Shown here: piece after piece, positions 1 through 8,960 of the stretch
Layout: each line of letters begins with the position of its first letter
How positions within the stretch are numbered: the first letter of the stretch is position 1
Source: an uncultured bacterium
GTDB lineage: Bacteria; Cyanobacteriota; Vampirovibrionia; Gastranaerophilales; Gastranaerophilaceae
Direction: 5' to 3'
NCBI GenBank assembly: GCA_949286885.1
Contig: CASEEG010000004.1
Location: forward strand, 1-42,786
Length of the DNA: 42,786 nt
The notes under the pieces: model-generated
Database searches by the model: none
What the model was told of the DNA's origin: nothing
The model's input: the letters and a program-made list of their open reading frames with translations, nothing else
Translations under genes and position numbers: made by a program

Positions 1-62
1 CCTTTCCAAAATAATCAAACTAAGTGTACATAATGATCAAACCATGTGTTTCTTTACATCCA

Positions 63-90
63 TTTACATTATTTTCTTTAATGTTAGAAT
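63..90 (+). promoter_or_regulatory. Predicted sigma-70 promoter with extended -10
   Basis: TTTACA (63-68) and TAGAAT (85-90) are 16 bases apart, with TG at 82-83 giving an extended -10. The start of transcription would be near 97, about 50 bases before the ATG at 149. It would drive the decayed small gene that follows. Pattern match only. Confidence 0.4.
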
Positions 91-148
91 GAATAAACAA
101 TCTTAATTAATGTTGTTAAGTGATATTTTAAAAAGGGATATTTAGACA

Positions 149-414
149 ATGAGAGTAGCACCTATTAACTTGGCGTCATGCCGTAATTTTCAACCCCAAA
201 AAAACCTAAACTTTGGAAAAATTTTGACCATTTAGAAAATGGTGATAATTATTCTACTTTTATCGCAAATATGCACCATTTATGGCTTAGTGAAAATCCT
301 GACGGCACAAAAGTAGAAATTCCACCCTCAAAACCCTCATCAGATAATACATACTCCGAACAAGAAGAAAGAGAAGATAACTTCATATACGGTATGTTCA
401 ACAGACCATTGTAA
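149..414 (+). pseudogene. Small hypothetical gene, frameshifted
   Basis: From the ATG at 149 the frame reads MRVAPINLASCRN... and reaches N-F-G-K before a TAG at 233-235. The frame starting at 181 is open from 187 to a TAA at 412-414 and reads like real protein (FDHLENGDNYS, HHLWLSENPDGTK, then an acidic stretch and FIYGMFNRPL). One extra A in the A5 run at about 217-221 would join the two into about 88 residues. The downstream frame has no good start of its own until an internal ATG, so a single broken gene explains both halves. A sequencing error in the homopolymer is the main alternative. A third frame (about 417-470) also reads protein-like, so decay may extend further. Function unknown. 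Confidence 0.5.
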
Positions 415-483
415 ATGACTGTAAGGCTGAATTTCAAGAACATTATCATGTATACCTTGTAAAAGAGTGATTATGATGTACAG

Positions 484-512
484 TTGATTTCATGTATTGT
501 TAATTGTATAAT
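484..512 (+). promoter_or_regulatory. Predicted sigma-70 promoter of the methyltransferase gene
   Basis: TTGATT (484-489) and a perfect TATAAT (507-512) are separated by 17 bases. Transcription would start near 519, about 50 bases before the ATG at 571, which has its own AGGAG ribosome-binding site. Confidence 0.6.
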
Positions 513-570
513 GTGCGAGTACTTTGGGTGTCTGAAGAAAGTAGGAATGTATAATTAGCAGGAGAGACAA

Positions 571-1506
571 ATGGCAAGTTTAAAAGATATGTATCAAAAC
601 GATGTTAACATTATGGAGTTTTTTAGAAAAAACTCTGAGGACAAAAATTCAAATTCTATAGATGCAATACTTACATCTTATGACTTGCAGTCCGGCTCTT
701 ATATCGAAAGCTATGAAAGTGAAGAGTTTGCTGATAATTTGCACATAAACGGAGAAAAAATTTCCATAAGAATGCGTGATTTTAAAGATAAATTGGGTGA
801 TTATCTTGCTGGTTTAATTGATAATTACGAGTACAAAAGTATTTTAGAGGCAGGTGTAGGAGAAGCAACTTCTATGGTGCCACTTGTAAAAAGACTCAGA
901 AATAAAAATGCGAAATTGTACGGGTTTGACATTTCGGCTTCAAGAATAAAATATGCAAAAAATTTTGCTGCTAAATATTATGACGGACAAATTAATTTGT
1001 TTGTTGCAGATTTATTGAGCACACCTTTTGATGATAATAAATTTGACATTGTTTATACTGTTCATGCTGTAGAACCGAATACAAATAATTGTGAGCGAGT
1101 TGTAAAAGAACTCTATAGAATAACAAATAAATATTTAATTTTGTATGAGCCAAGCTATGAATTGGGAAATGAAGACACCAAAAAAAATATTGAAAAACAT
1201 AAATATATCAAAAACCTTAGAAGTGTTGTTGAAAAGCTTAATTATGAAATAGTCAAATATGAGCTAGCCCCCCTTGGAACTTATTCAAATCAAGCTGCAA
1301 TTATGATTATCAAAAAAAATAATAACAATCTTTGTAATGATAAAATAAGCTTCGACTGTCCATTGTGTAAGTCAAAGTTGGATGCTACCAATGATGGCTA
1401 TTATTGCAATTGTTGTTACAGATTATTCCCTAAAATAAGTGGTATAGATTTGTTAAGGGAAGAAAATTCTGTAATATTCTCTAAATATTTTGAACATTTG
1501 AATTAA
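571..1506 (+). CDS. SAM-dependent methyltransferase with C-terminal zinc-ribbon-like tail
   Basis: A 311-residue class I methyltransferase. The SAM-binding motif I is ILEAGVGEATSM (about residues 90-101), followed by an acidic end of strand 2 (YGFDIS) and a motif near FDIVYTVHAVEP that matches the Methyltransf_11 fold. The last 50 residues hold Cys263-x2-Cys266 and Cys279-x2-Cys282 followed by FPKISGIDLL, which looks like a Trm112/ribbon-type zinc site; such ribbons usually sit at the other end of methyltransferases such as RlmA. The start is fixed by AGGAG just upstream. The substrate is not evident. A glycosyltransferase lies two genes downstream, so glycan or small-molecule modification is possible, but rRNA or tRNA cannot be excluded. 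Confidence 0.75.
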   Translation: MASLKDMYQNDVNIMEFFRKNSEDKNSNSIDAILTSYDLQSGSYIESYESEEFADNLHINGEKISIRMRDFKDKLGDYLAGLIDNYEYKSILEAGVGEATSMVPLVKRLRNKNAKLYGFDISASRIKYAKNFAAKYYDGQINLFVADLLSTPFDDNKFDIVYTVHAVEPNTNNCERVVKELYRITNKYLILYEPSYELGNEDTKKNIEKHKYIKNLRSVVEKLNYEIVKYELAPLGTYSNQAAIMIIKKNNNNLCNDKISFDCPLCKSKLDATNDGYYCNCCYRLFPKISGIDLLREENSVIFSKYFEHLN

Positions 1507-1751
1507 TATGTTCAAAGCTTATACTGTATTGTAATAATTTATAACCTGCATGTTGTTATTGTATAATTTGTGCAGACTCTTTGTTGTCTTTACTATTTGT
1601 TAAATTTTGTAAAGCTTAATTTGTCAATAATAACGGTATTTTCTAATTTTTATACAAATAATATGTGTAAATTTTATTAAAATATGGCAAAATATTTAAT
1701 GTACAAATTTTATTTACATATATGTTATATTTACATTAATAAGGTATTTAT

Positions 1752-2477
1752 ATGATTAGTTCAGTTGAAAAAGTATCCAAAATAAAGGGAATAAGCGAGA
1801 AAAAGACTATCTTTATTGTTGATAATAAGGTTATAAATAGAGCAAAATTAAGAAATTCTATCAGGCGGCTCGGAAAATATATGGTAATTGGTGAAGCTGA
1901 ATATTTAAATTATGTAGAAAAAATTTCCGTTGTTAACCCAAATATCTTAATATTTTCTTCGTTTTCTGATTTCAGAGTAAATGAGAATATTGTCAGAAAA
2001 ATAAAAAAAGATTTTCCATTAATAAAAATTATTATCATAACTACGGATTTTGATGAGAATGAATTTTTATCTGTCATAAATGCGGGTGTGGAAGGTTATT
2101 TGTCTGCAGATAATTCTGCGGATGAGATTATTTTCGGAATCGATGAATTAGTTGCGACTGGTGCTGTCTATGATAAAAAACTGAATAAATTTATTGCACG
2201 CGTGCTAAGGACCATTGGAGATAAGCTTAAGCCTTGCCATTTTGATAAACCTCCCTCTGAACAGTACAATTTAACATGTCGCGAGCTCGAAGTTGCAGCC
2301 GTTATGTCTGAGTCATCTCAATATAAAGATGTTGCAAAAAAGCTCCACATATGTCCAGATACTGTCAAACTGCACATGTCACATATTTACAAAAAACTAG
2401 GTGTTTCTACAAAACATGAAGCTATTTTAAAATTGCAAAGTAAAATTTTAGAGTTTAAGCTTAATTCTTCTTTCTGA
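1752..2477 (+). CDS. LuxR-family regulator with degenerate receiver domain
   Basis: 241 residues. The N-terminal part (about 17-135) has the layout of a response-regulator receiver, and the C-terminal part (about 173-232) is a LuxR/NarL helix-turn-helix (LTCRELEVAAVM, then DVAKKLHICPDTVKLHMSHI). The receiver is atypical: only one Asp (D24) of the acidic pair is visible, the position of the phospho-acceptor Asp after NPNILIF is Ser69, and the conserved Lys of GYLLKD is Ala119 in GYLSAD. It is probably not regulated by ordinary phosphorylation. Translation starts at ATG 1752 after AAGG. The 245 bases before it hold no gene and are very AT-rich, with several possible -10 boxes. No histidine kinase is adjacent, so it is an orphan regulator. 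Confidence 0.8.
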   Translation: MISSVEKVSKIKGISEKKTIFIVDNKVINRAKLRNSIRRLGKYMVIGEAEYLNYVEKISVVNPNILIFSSFSDFRVNENIVRKIKKDFPLIKIIIITTDFDENEFLSVINAGVEGYLSADNSADEIIFGIDELVATGAVYDKKLNKFIARVLRTIGDKLKPCHFDKPPSEQYNLTCRELEVAAVMSESSQYKDVAKKLHICPDTVKLHMSHIYKKLGVSTKHEAILKLQSKILEFKLNSSF

Positions 2478-2489
2478 TTACTTTTTTTG

Positions 2490-2498
2490 TGCTATATT
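2490..2498 (+). promoter_or_regulatory. Extended -10 element, predicted leaderless start for GT11
   Basis: TG-C-TATATT ends at 2498, and the ATG is at 2505, seven bases beyond the last base of the hexamer, where transcription would normally begin. No Shine-Dalgarno sequence lies upstream of the ATG. The same arrangement recurs before other genes in this window. Confidence 0.5.
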
Positions 2499-2504
2499 TT
2501 TTTT

Positions 2505-3344
2505 ATGGATAAGATTGTTGTTAATTTAATTGGCGGTGTGGGTAATCAGCTTTTTCAGTACGCTTGCGCTTATGCTGTGTCAAAAGCAAGTGGTATTGAT
2601 TTATTTGTAGATTTGTCCTCCTATGACGAATATAAAGTTAGAAATTTTGAGTTGGACAAATTCAATATTCAACTTAAAGTCGCAAATCCTGACGAGTTTC
2701 AAGATTTAAACAAGAAGCATTTTTTTAGAAAAACTTTATATAAAGATAAGAAAAAAACATTTAATCCCGAAATTTTAAAGATACGACACAGCGCCTATTT
2801 AAAAGGTTTTTGGCAAAGCGAAAAGTATTTCGCTCACATAAGAAGTGAAATATTAGAACTATTTAGTTTTAAGAGTTTTGATTTTCTGGCGAACAAAGAT
2901 ATTTTGAATAAAATAAAAAATACTAATTCGGTATGTATAAATTTGCGCCTTGGTGATTACGTGAATAATGATACATTTAGGAAAATTTATTTTTTATGTG
3001 ATAAATCTTACTATTCAGATGCGATTTCAAGCATTTCTAAAATGATTGATAACCCAACATTTTTTGTTTTTTCGGACGACATAATTGCTTCAAAAGAGTA
3101 TTTGCCTCAAGGTTATGAATATAATTTTGCCGATACGGCAAATTGGCAAGAGGATATGTATTTTATGAGCCAAGCAAAGCATAATATAGTTGCTAACTCT
3201 TCATTTTCTTGGTGGTCAGCTTGGTTAAACAGAAATCCTAATAAAATAGTGCTTGCTCCTTCAAGTTGGTATAGAAAGGGTGCAAAAATAAATGACAAGG
3301 ACGTAATTCCGCAAGATTGGATTAAGATTAAAACTTCTAATTAA
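2505..3344 (+). CDS. Glycosyltransferase family 11 (alpha-1,2-fucosyltransferase-like)
   Basis: 279 residues from ATG 2505; a longer TTG start at 2487 is possible, but family members begin with a sequence like MDKIVVNLIGGVGNQLFQYA. GT11 hallmarks are the N-terminal GGxGNQLFQYA, a central R-x-G-D-Y (INLRLGDYV) and the C-terminal SSFSWWSAWLN. The usual HxRRGDY motif reads NLRLGDY here, losing the His and one Arg, so donor or acceptor use may differ from classical fucosyltransferases. Such enzymes decorate O-antigen or capsule with fucose. No other glycan gene is adjacent and no GDP-fucose synthesis gene is in the window. The stop overlaps the convergent GerMN gene by 8 bases. Confidence 0.85.
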   Translation: MDKIVVNLIGGVGNQLFQYACAYAVSKASGIDLFVDLSSYDEYKVRNFELDKFNIQLKVANPDEFQDLNKKHFFRKTLYKDKKKTFNPEILKIRHSAYLKGFWQSEKYFAHIRSEILELFSFKSFDFLANKDILNKIKNTNSVCINLRLGDYVNNDTFRKIYFLCDKSYYSDAISSISKMIDNPTFFVFSDDIIASKEYLPQGYEYNFADTANWQEDMYFMSQAKHNIVANSSFSWWSAWLNRNPNKIVLAPSSWYRKGAKINDKDVIPQDWIKIKTSN

Positions 3345-3906
3345 GCGGCTGTTCTATGTAAATTCCCTCGCCACCCATGTATTCAACTTGTTTGCCATCC
3401 AGATACAGATAAACCGGTTTTTTTGTATTAAAAGAATCGACAGTTAGCTTTATCTGTTTTATTCTGTTTTGTATGCTTTTTGTACCGCCCCCATATTCAA
3501 AATTTCTGGTTAAGTTTACTATTATTTTGCCGTTTTCATCCTTAACCCACATAAGTTTTACATCTGTAGGGATTTCTGAATAAACACCCCGTGCACTTTC
3601 GTATTTGCTTGGGCCTTTTAAAAGTTCTTCAATTGCACCTTCAAGCGTTGCGTTTTGTACCTGTCTTTCAACATAATGAGTTGTGTTTTCATCGCTCATA
3701 AAGCAGATTTTCATTTTTTGCATCTGGGGTTGCCGATTTTCTTCTTTTTGAATTTTATTAAGTTTTTCATAATTTTCAGTTTTTTGACTTACGGTTGTTT
3801 TGTTTGTATCTAATGCTTGATAGCTTTCTTTTCCTAAGAAAGCATACAAATAATACCCTGCACAAATGATAAGACAGACAATTAATGTTCTTATGAAAAC
3901 ACCCAT
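3337..3906 (-). CDS. GerMN-domain membrane-anchored protein
   Basis: 189 residues. It has an N-terminal membrane anchor or signal (about residues 5-25, IRTLIVCLIICAGYYLYAFL), a charged linker, then a GerMN domain (about 65-185) with TLEGAIEELLKGP, IPTDVKL, GKIIVNLTRNF and a central segment matching the 'sporulation and spore germination' family, which is also present in non-sporulating cyanobacteria. It likely acts outside the membrane in envelope maintenance; its exact role is unknown. It starts five bases after truB ends with GGAG upstream, so it is probably the last gene of the infB-rbfA-truB operon. Confidence 0.8.
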   Translation of the reverse strand: MGVFIRTLIVCLIICAGYYLYAFLGKESYQALDTNKTTVSQKTENYEKLNKIQKEENRQPQMQKMKICFMSDENTTHYVERQVQNATLEGAIEELLKGPSKYESARGVYSEIPTDVKLMWVKDENGKIIVNLTRNFEYGGGTKSIQNRIKQIKLTVDSFNTKKPVYLYLDGKQVEYMGGEGIYIEQPLN

Positions 3907-3910
3907 TTTA

Positions 3911-4768
3911 TTACTCCGTTTTAAAAACTTTTTCCATTTTTAATATATTATCCGATAAATTTGCAATTGAAACAAGTGTGTTGTTGAAAATTAGCATATA
4001 TTTTTTGCCGTTTGTATTGTTTTTAATATATTTAAGAGGATTGCCGTTTATTACTTTTTTATATTGTTCTTCTGTAATTTTAATTTTGTTTAAGTTTAGT
4101 ACGTCAATAGAATTTAGCGCAAAATTTTTAATTTCTGCGGATAATTTTTGTGAATTTTCTATATGAAAGTTGCCGGCTTTTGTGCGTGTCAGGTTAGTTA
4201 AATATGCGCCGCAATTAAGTTTTTCACCAATATCTCTTGCAAGAGAGCGAATATATGTACCCTTGGAACAATTAACCTTTATTTTTGCACAGTCGGGTGC
4301 TTGGAAATTTATGAGTTTTATTGAATATATTTCTACATCACGAGGTTTTATTTCGGGAATTTGTTTATTTTTGCGTGCCAAATCGCATAATTTTTGCCCG
4401 TCTATTTTTATTGCACTGTATTTTGGTGGTATTTGTGAAATTTTACCGTTGAATTTATTTAGAGTATAGTGCAGTTCTTTTTCAGTGAAGTCCGGTTTTT
4501 TAATAAATTCTTTTTCACCTTCATCATCATCTGTTGTGGAATTGTATCCGAATTTAATCTCTGCAATATATTCTTTGTCGTTATCCAGATATTCAAGCAA
4601 TCTTGTTGCATCGCCGACTGCAATTTGCAAAACCCCTTGTGCAAGAGGGTCAAGCGTTCCTGAGTGTCCGATTTTTTTTATGTTTAAAATTTTTCGTAAC
4701 TTTTGTATAACATCGAAAGAGGTAATGCCTTTTTCTTTGTACACGTTTAAAAAATACATTGGTAACAT
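3911..4768 (-). CDS. truB: tRNA pseudouridine(55) synthase TruB
   Basis: 285 residues. It makes pseudouridine 55 in the T-loop of tRNAs. The catalytic Asp is in IGHSGTLDPLAQGVL (about residues 34-48), followed by family motifs ATRLLEYL, IPPKYSAIKIDGQ and CSKGTYIRSLARDIGEKL. The start is either ATG 4768 (MLPMYFLN) or ATG 4759 (MYFLNVYKEKG); the longer form is kept. It follows rbfA by six bases in the conserved infB-rbfA-truB order. Confidence 0.95.
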   Translation of the reverse strand: MLPMYFLNVYKEKGITSFDVIQKLRKILNIKKIGHSGTLDPLAQGVLQIAVGDATRLLEYLDNDKEYIAEIKFGYNSTTDDDEGEKEFIKKPDFTEKELHYTLNKFNGKISQIPPKYSAIKIDGQKLCDLARKNKQIPEIKPRDVEIYSIKLINFQAPDCAKIKVNCSKGTYIRSLARDIGEKLNCGAYLTNLTRTKAGNFHIENSQKLSAEIKNFALNSIDVLNLNKIKITEEQYKKVINGNPLKYIKNNTNGKKYMLIFNNTLVSIANLSDNILKMEKVFKTE

Positions 4769-4774
4769 AATGCG

Positions 4775-5128
4775 TTACTTTATTTCTCCACGAGAAATTT
4801 TGTCTATAAGTTCGGTAATTTTTGCACCACGCTCAAGTGATTCATCTAGTATAAACAAAAGTGAAGGTGTATGTCTTAGTCTTATTCTCTGTCCTACGGC
4901 ATGGCGAATTCTGGGGGTATCTTTTTCAAGTGCGGCTTTTGTTAGTTCTTTTGTTTTTTCATCGCCAAAAACACTGTAGAATACTCTTGCAGCAGAGTTA
5001 TCCGGTGAAACATCAACATCTGTAATTGATACAATACCTGCAATTTTTGGATCTTTTATTTCTGTGCGCAAAATGTCGGAAATTTCACGCATAAGGGCTT
5101 TTCTAACTCTTTCGTTTCTTAAAGACAT
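4775..5128 (-). CDS. rbfA: Ribosome-binding factor A
   Basis: 117 residues, normal length. RbfA helps mature the 30S subunit and 16S rRNA 5' end. Family features are RNERVRKALMREISDILRTE at the N-terminus, DPKIAGIVSITDVDVSPD, and the C-terminal RLRHTPSLLFILDESLERG. AGGA lies upstream of the ATG, 10 bases after infB stops. Confidence 0.95.
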   Translation of the reverse strand: MSLRNERVRKALMREISDILRTEIKDPKIAGIVSITDVDVSPDNSAARVFYSVFGDEKTKELTKAALEKDTPRIRHAVGQRIRLRHTPSLLFILDESLERGAKITELIDKISRGEIK

Positions 5129-5138
5129 TTTTGTTTTC

Positions 5139-7619
5139 CTATACCAAAGTTACTCTTTCAACTTCTTTTGTGGTTGAAACTTCAATGATGTCGCCTTCTT
5201 GTATGTCGTTAAATTTAGCAAATGATATACCGCATTCAAAACCTGTTGCCACTTCTTTAACGTCATCCTTAAAGCGTTTTAGTTGATCAATTTCTCCTTT
5301 AAAGATTTGTTCGCCGTTTCTTATTAGAACTGCTGTTTTTGAGCGGACAATCTTACCTTCAAGTACATAACAACCTGCTATACGGTTTGTTTTGCCAACT
5401 GTGAATACTTGCCTTACTTCTGCTTTGCCCAGCTCTATTTCTTCAATTTCGGGTTCAAGCAATGAAAGCATTGTTTTTTCAACATCTTCAAGAACTTGAT
5501 ATATTATGTCATACTTTTTGATTTGCACTTTTTCTTTATCAGCAGCAGTAAGCGCATTTGCATCTTCTTTTACTGTAAAGCCCATAATTATTGCGCCTGA
5601 TGCGGATGCAAGCATAACGTCTGCTTCTGATATATCACCAACGCCGACGTGTATAATTTTTGGTATGACTTTAGAGGACTTAACATTTTGAATAGCTTGT
5701 GAAACCGCCTCTGCTGAACCATGCGTATTTGCTTTTATAATAAGATTAAGATTCTTAATCTCGTCGTTATTAAGTGTTTCTTTTTTAATATGTGCGGCAG
5801 TCATCGCTTCAAGCCTTGTTGAACGTTCTTTTTGTTTGCGTTCTTGGACAATTTGACGCATTACTTTTTCGTTTTCAACTGCTTCAAATGTGTCGCCTGC
5901 TTGCGGAACTTCATTTAATCCTAAAATTTCAACAGGGGTTGAAGGACCGGCATTTTTTACCCTTCTGCCCGAGTCGTCAAGTAGAGCTCTGACTTTACCG
6001 CCAACAGTACCTACAACAATTGAATCCCCAATTTTTAATGTGCCGTTTTGAACAAGCATTGTTGCAACAGGACCTTTGCCCTTGTCAAGATTGGCTTCAA
6101 TTATAACACCTGTTGCAGGGCATTTTTCAACTGCTTTTAATTCTTGCATATCTGCAACAAGCAAGATATATTCTAAAAGCTCGTCAATTCCTGTTTTTTG
6201 CAGTGCTGAAACAGGTACACAAATTGTATCTCCGCCCCATTTTTCCGGCACAAGTCCATGTTCTGTCAGTTGTTGCAGTACTCTATCGGGGTCTGCATCA
6301 GCTTTATCCATTTTATTAACAGCTACAATGATGGGAACATTTGCAGATTTTGCGTGATTTATTGCCTCAATTGTTTGCGGCATTACGCCATCATCGGCTG
6401 CAACAACAAGTATTGCAATATCTGTGGATTGGGCTCCACGTGCTCTCATCTGGGTAAAAGCTTCATGACCCGGGGTGTCTATAAATACTATTTTTCTTTC
6501 ATCTAACCAAACTGTGTAAGCACCTATGCTTTGTGTAATTCCACCTACTTCAGTTGATACAATTTTGTGTTTTGAAGCACGGATTGAGTCTAAAAGTGTT
6601 GTTTTACCATGGTCAACGTGTCCCATAATTGTAACGACTGGTGCACGTTTTATTAGCATGCTTTCATCAGCGTTAAGAAGATATTTGTTTTTTTCTTCCT
6701 TCATTGTTTCTTCTTCAATGAAGGCATCCAAATCCTCGTCTAATACTTCTATTTCAAAGTTTTGTGCAGCTTTTTTTGCAGTTTCTACATCAATAGGAGA
6801 ATTTACTGTTACCATAATGCCTTGCATCATTAGAAATTTAATGATTTCGGCAGGAGTTTTTTTAATTTTGTCGGATAATTCCCCGATAGTCATTGGTCTG
6901 TTAATAACTACGGATTTAACCTCTTCTACTACTTGTGTTTCTTGCACATGTTTTTTATGTTTTGATTGAACAGCTTTTTCAAGACTTATTCTTTCCTGTT
7001 CTTCTTCCTTATTATTGTAGTTTCTTTCTTTCTTTTTCTTTTTATTTCGTGAATCTTGATTTGCATATATGTCTTGCGAAATTATATGACGTTTAATAGG
7101 TGTTCTTGGAATCTGCTGTTCAACAGGTTTTTTTTGTTTTTGCTCTTCTTTTCTTTCTTTTTCTTCAGCAACCTCTTCTTTTGCAGATTTTGCAAAGTTC
7201 TTTTTTGTAAGTGAAGGGATATTTTCTATTTTATTTGCCTGCTGAGCTTTTTTTGCTGGCGACACCGTATTTGTATTTTTTTTAGGCGCCGGCCTTACTA
7301 TTTCAAGCCTTGATTTTAACTTTGGCTCTGTAGAAAGCTCTTCTTTTTCAGGGCCAATTTGCTGCTCTTTTTTACTTTCTTTTTTTACGTCACTTGGCTT
7401 TTCTTGTTCTGTGGCAACTTTTTGTTTTTTTACAATAAAAGCCTTTGGTTTCGATTTTTTTTCATCTTTTTTGTTATATAATTTTCTAATTTTATCTATA
7501 TTTGCTTCGCTGACTGTAGCACTGTGGGACTTGAGAATTATTCCAAGTTCATTGCCGGCTTTTTCTATAAGCTCTTTTGCTGTCGTATTAAGTTCTTTTG
7601 CGAGTTCGTGTACTCTCAT
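5139..7619 (-). CDS. infB: Translation initiation factor IF-2
   Basis: 826 residues. The GTPase places initiator tRNA on the 30S subunit and drives 50S joining. An IF2_N helix (about 1-55) is followed by a long Lys/Glu-rich low-complexity linker to about residue 235, a second IF2_N module ([20 protein letters not shown]), then the G domain with [18 protein letters not shown] and NKMDK, and IF2 domains II-IV. GGAG lies just before the ATG. The usual upstream partners nusA and rimP are not here; a TPR gene precedes it with a 78-base gap that may hold a promoter. Confidence 0.97.
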   Translation of the reverse strand: MRVHELAKELNTTAKELIEKAGNELGIILKSHSATVSEANIDKIRKLYNKKDEKKSKPKAFIVKKQKVATEQEKPSDVKKESKKEQQIGPEKEELSTEPKLKSRLEIVRPAPKKNTNTVSPAKKAQQANKIENIPSLTKKNFAKSAKEEVAEEKERKEEQKQKKPVEQQIPRTPIKRHIISQDIYANQDSRNKKKKKERNYNNKEEEQERISLEKAVQSKHKKHVQETQVVEEVKSVVINRPMTIGELSDKIKKTPAEIIKFLMMQGIMVTVNSPIDVETAKKAAQNFEIEVLDEDLDAFIEEETMKEEKNKYLLNADESMLIKRAPVVTIMGHVDHGKTTLLDSIRASKHKIVSTEVGGITQSIGAYTVWLDERKIVFIDTPGHEAFTQMRARGAQSTDIAILVVAADDGVMPQTIEAINHAKSANVPIIVAVNKMDKADADPDRVLQQLTEHGLVPEKWGGDTICVPVSALQKTGIDELLEYILLVADMQELKAVEKCPATGVIIEANLDKGKGPVATMLVQNGTLKIGDSIVVGTVGGKVRALLDDSGRRVKNAGPSTPVEILGLNEVPQAGDTFEAVENEKVMRQIVQERKQKERSTRLEAMTAAHIKKETLNNDEIKNLNLIIKANTHGSAEAVSQAIQNVKSSKVIPKIIHVGVGDISEADVMLASASGAIIMGFTVKEDANALTAADKEKVQIKKYDIIYQVLEDVEKTMLSLLEPEIEEIELGKAEVRQVFTVGKTNRIAGCYVLEGKIVRSKTAVLIRNGEQIFKGEIDQLKRFKDDVKEVATGFECGISFAKFNDIQEGDIIEVSTTKEVERVTLV

Positions 7620-7697
7620 TGTGCTCCAATATTAACTTTATTACTACTTATACTATTATTAATAACACAAGCATAATATTTAGTACAGTATTTTTGA

Positions 7698-8960
7698 CTA
7701 CTTTGCAAAACTTACTGTTAAATAATCTATCATTGTCCAGTTTGCACGTATATTTTTTCTTGCAAGTATCTGAATTTCCGCATGTTTTGAGAATATGTCA
7801 ACTTCTTTACAGTTAAGAATAACCTCTAAGCCGTTTGCGGTTTTTTCTGCACCAAGGGGGGTATTTCTTGTTATAATTTTTTCTTCAGATTCTGATATTG
7901 CTCCTCCTTGCGGATGTATTATTATTTTTATAAATAAATTTTCTACAGGGTAGTTTGTGTTGTTTATCATGTCGAATCTTGCAATGTAGTATTTTTTGCC
8001 TATTATAAATTTTTTCTTGGAATATATTTTAAAATTTTTTATTTCCAAATCACCTTTGTATATATTGTTATTTATTATTTTCCTTTTAAAATTATCTAAC
8101 TTAAGGGTATAAAATCTTGACTTGGCATACTCTCCTTCCTGTGCGTACCTGTCAATTATTTTGTTGAGCAGCTTGTTGTACAATTCTACATTGACGATAT
8201 CGGGCTTTGTATTAAAGGCATCCTCCATATATCTAAGAGCTTTTTCGTCGTCAACATTTTGATATATTAGTCCAAGCTTATACATTGCATATGGATCTGG
8301 AAATATTTCAAGGGCATTTTCCAACATTAATATCGCATGGCGTGGATCATTTTCGTCTATGTACTTCTCGGCATATTCATTGTATGCGTGTGCATAATCG
8401 CTTTTTACTTTATTTATTATATTGCTATCTGTGTTGTTTGCGTATTTAAGAGCCATTTTATATGTTTTTATGGAATTGGGGTAGTCTCCGTCATCTAAAA
8501 AACAAGCTCCAAGTTTTGAATAAAACCTTGCTTTTAATTCAAAAAAATTCTTATTCTTACGTTCAGGGATCAGTGATATATAGCCTATAGCTTCCCTGTA
8601 TTGTTTTTCCGATGCGTAAAACATTGCCGCCTTGTACAGGGCAAATGGGTTGTCGTTTGATTTTTCTATGGCTTTTTCGTAGTTTATTTGTGCGCCATTA
8701 CTATCTTTTAGTATTTCATATAAAAATGCTATTTTTAAGTTAATCATAAAATCTTTAGGGTTTTGCTTTTCAAGATAAAATAATTCATCAAGACTTAGTC
8801 TTATATTGGTAAGTTCTTTTATGTGAAAACTTGTTTCTTTCTTTTTTCCTATATTAATTCTTATGTCTGCAACAGATATTGTAACTAAAATTGCAGCTAC
8901 AAATATAGTCCAAAATATTGTTTTTATGTATTCTATAATTTCATTGTGTTCTTTATTCAT
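7698..8960 (-). CDS. Membrane-anchored TPR protein
   Basis: 420 residues from ATG 8960, preceded by a perfect AGGAGG three bases upstream; a longer TTG start at 8978 is less likely. One N-terminal membrane segment (about residues 10-32, FWTIFVAAILVTISVA) is followed by several degenerate tetratricopeptide repeats (about 70-290, for example NPFALYKAAMFYASEKQYREA and YAMYKLGLIYQN) and a C-terminal beta-rich part (about 310-420) of unknown fold. It is probably a scaffold at the membrane surface. The start overlaps the mgtC stop, so the two are cotranscribed. Confidence 0.75.
   Translation of the reverse strand: MNKEHNEIIEYIKTIFWTIFVAAILVTISVADIRINIGKKKETSFHIKELTNIRLSLDELFYLEKQNPKDFMINLKIAFLYEILKDSNGAQINYEKAIEKSNDNPFALYKAAMFYASEKQYREAIGYISLIPERKNKNFFELKARFYSKLGACFLDDGDYPNSIKTYKMALKYANNTDSNIINKVKSDYAHAYNEYAEKYIDENDPRHAILMLENALEIFPDPYAMYKLGLIYQNVDDEKALRYMEDAFNTKPDIVNVELYNKLLNKIIDRYAQEGEYAKSRFYTLKLDNFKRKIINNNIYKGDLEIKNFKIYSKKKFIIGKKYYIARFDMINNTNYPVENLFIKIIIHPQGGAISESEEKIITRNTPLGAEKTANGLEVILNCKEVDIFSKHAEIQILARKNIRANWTMIDYLTVSFAK

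Noticed and set aside
149-414. Programmed frameshifting
   Set aside because: The A-run has no downstream stem or stop-coupled signal that I can see; decay or a sequencing error is simpler.
249-449. 66-residue minus-strand ORF
   Set aside because: It lies opposite the better-supported frameshifted plus-strand gene and has no ribosome-binding site or recognisable composition.
5506-7635. Several plus-strand ORFs opposite infB
   Set aside because: Shadows of the infB coding strand; no family features or start sites.
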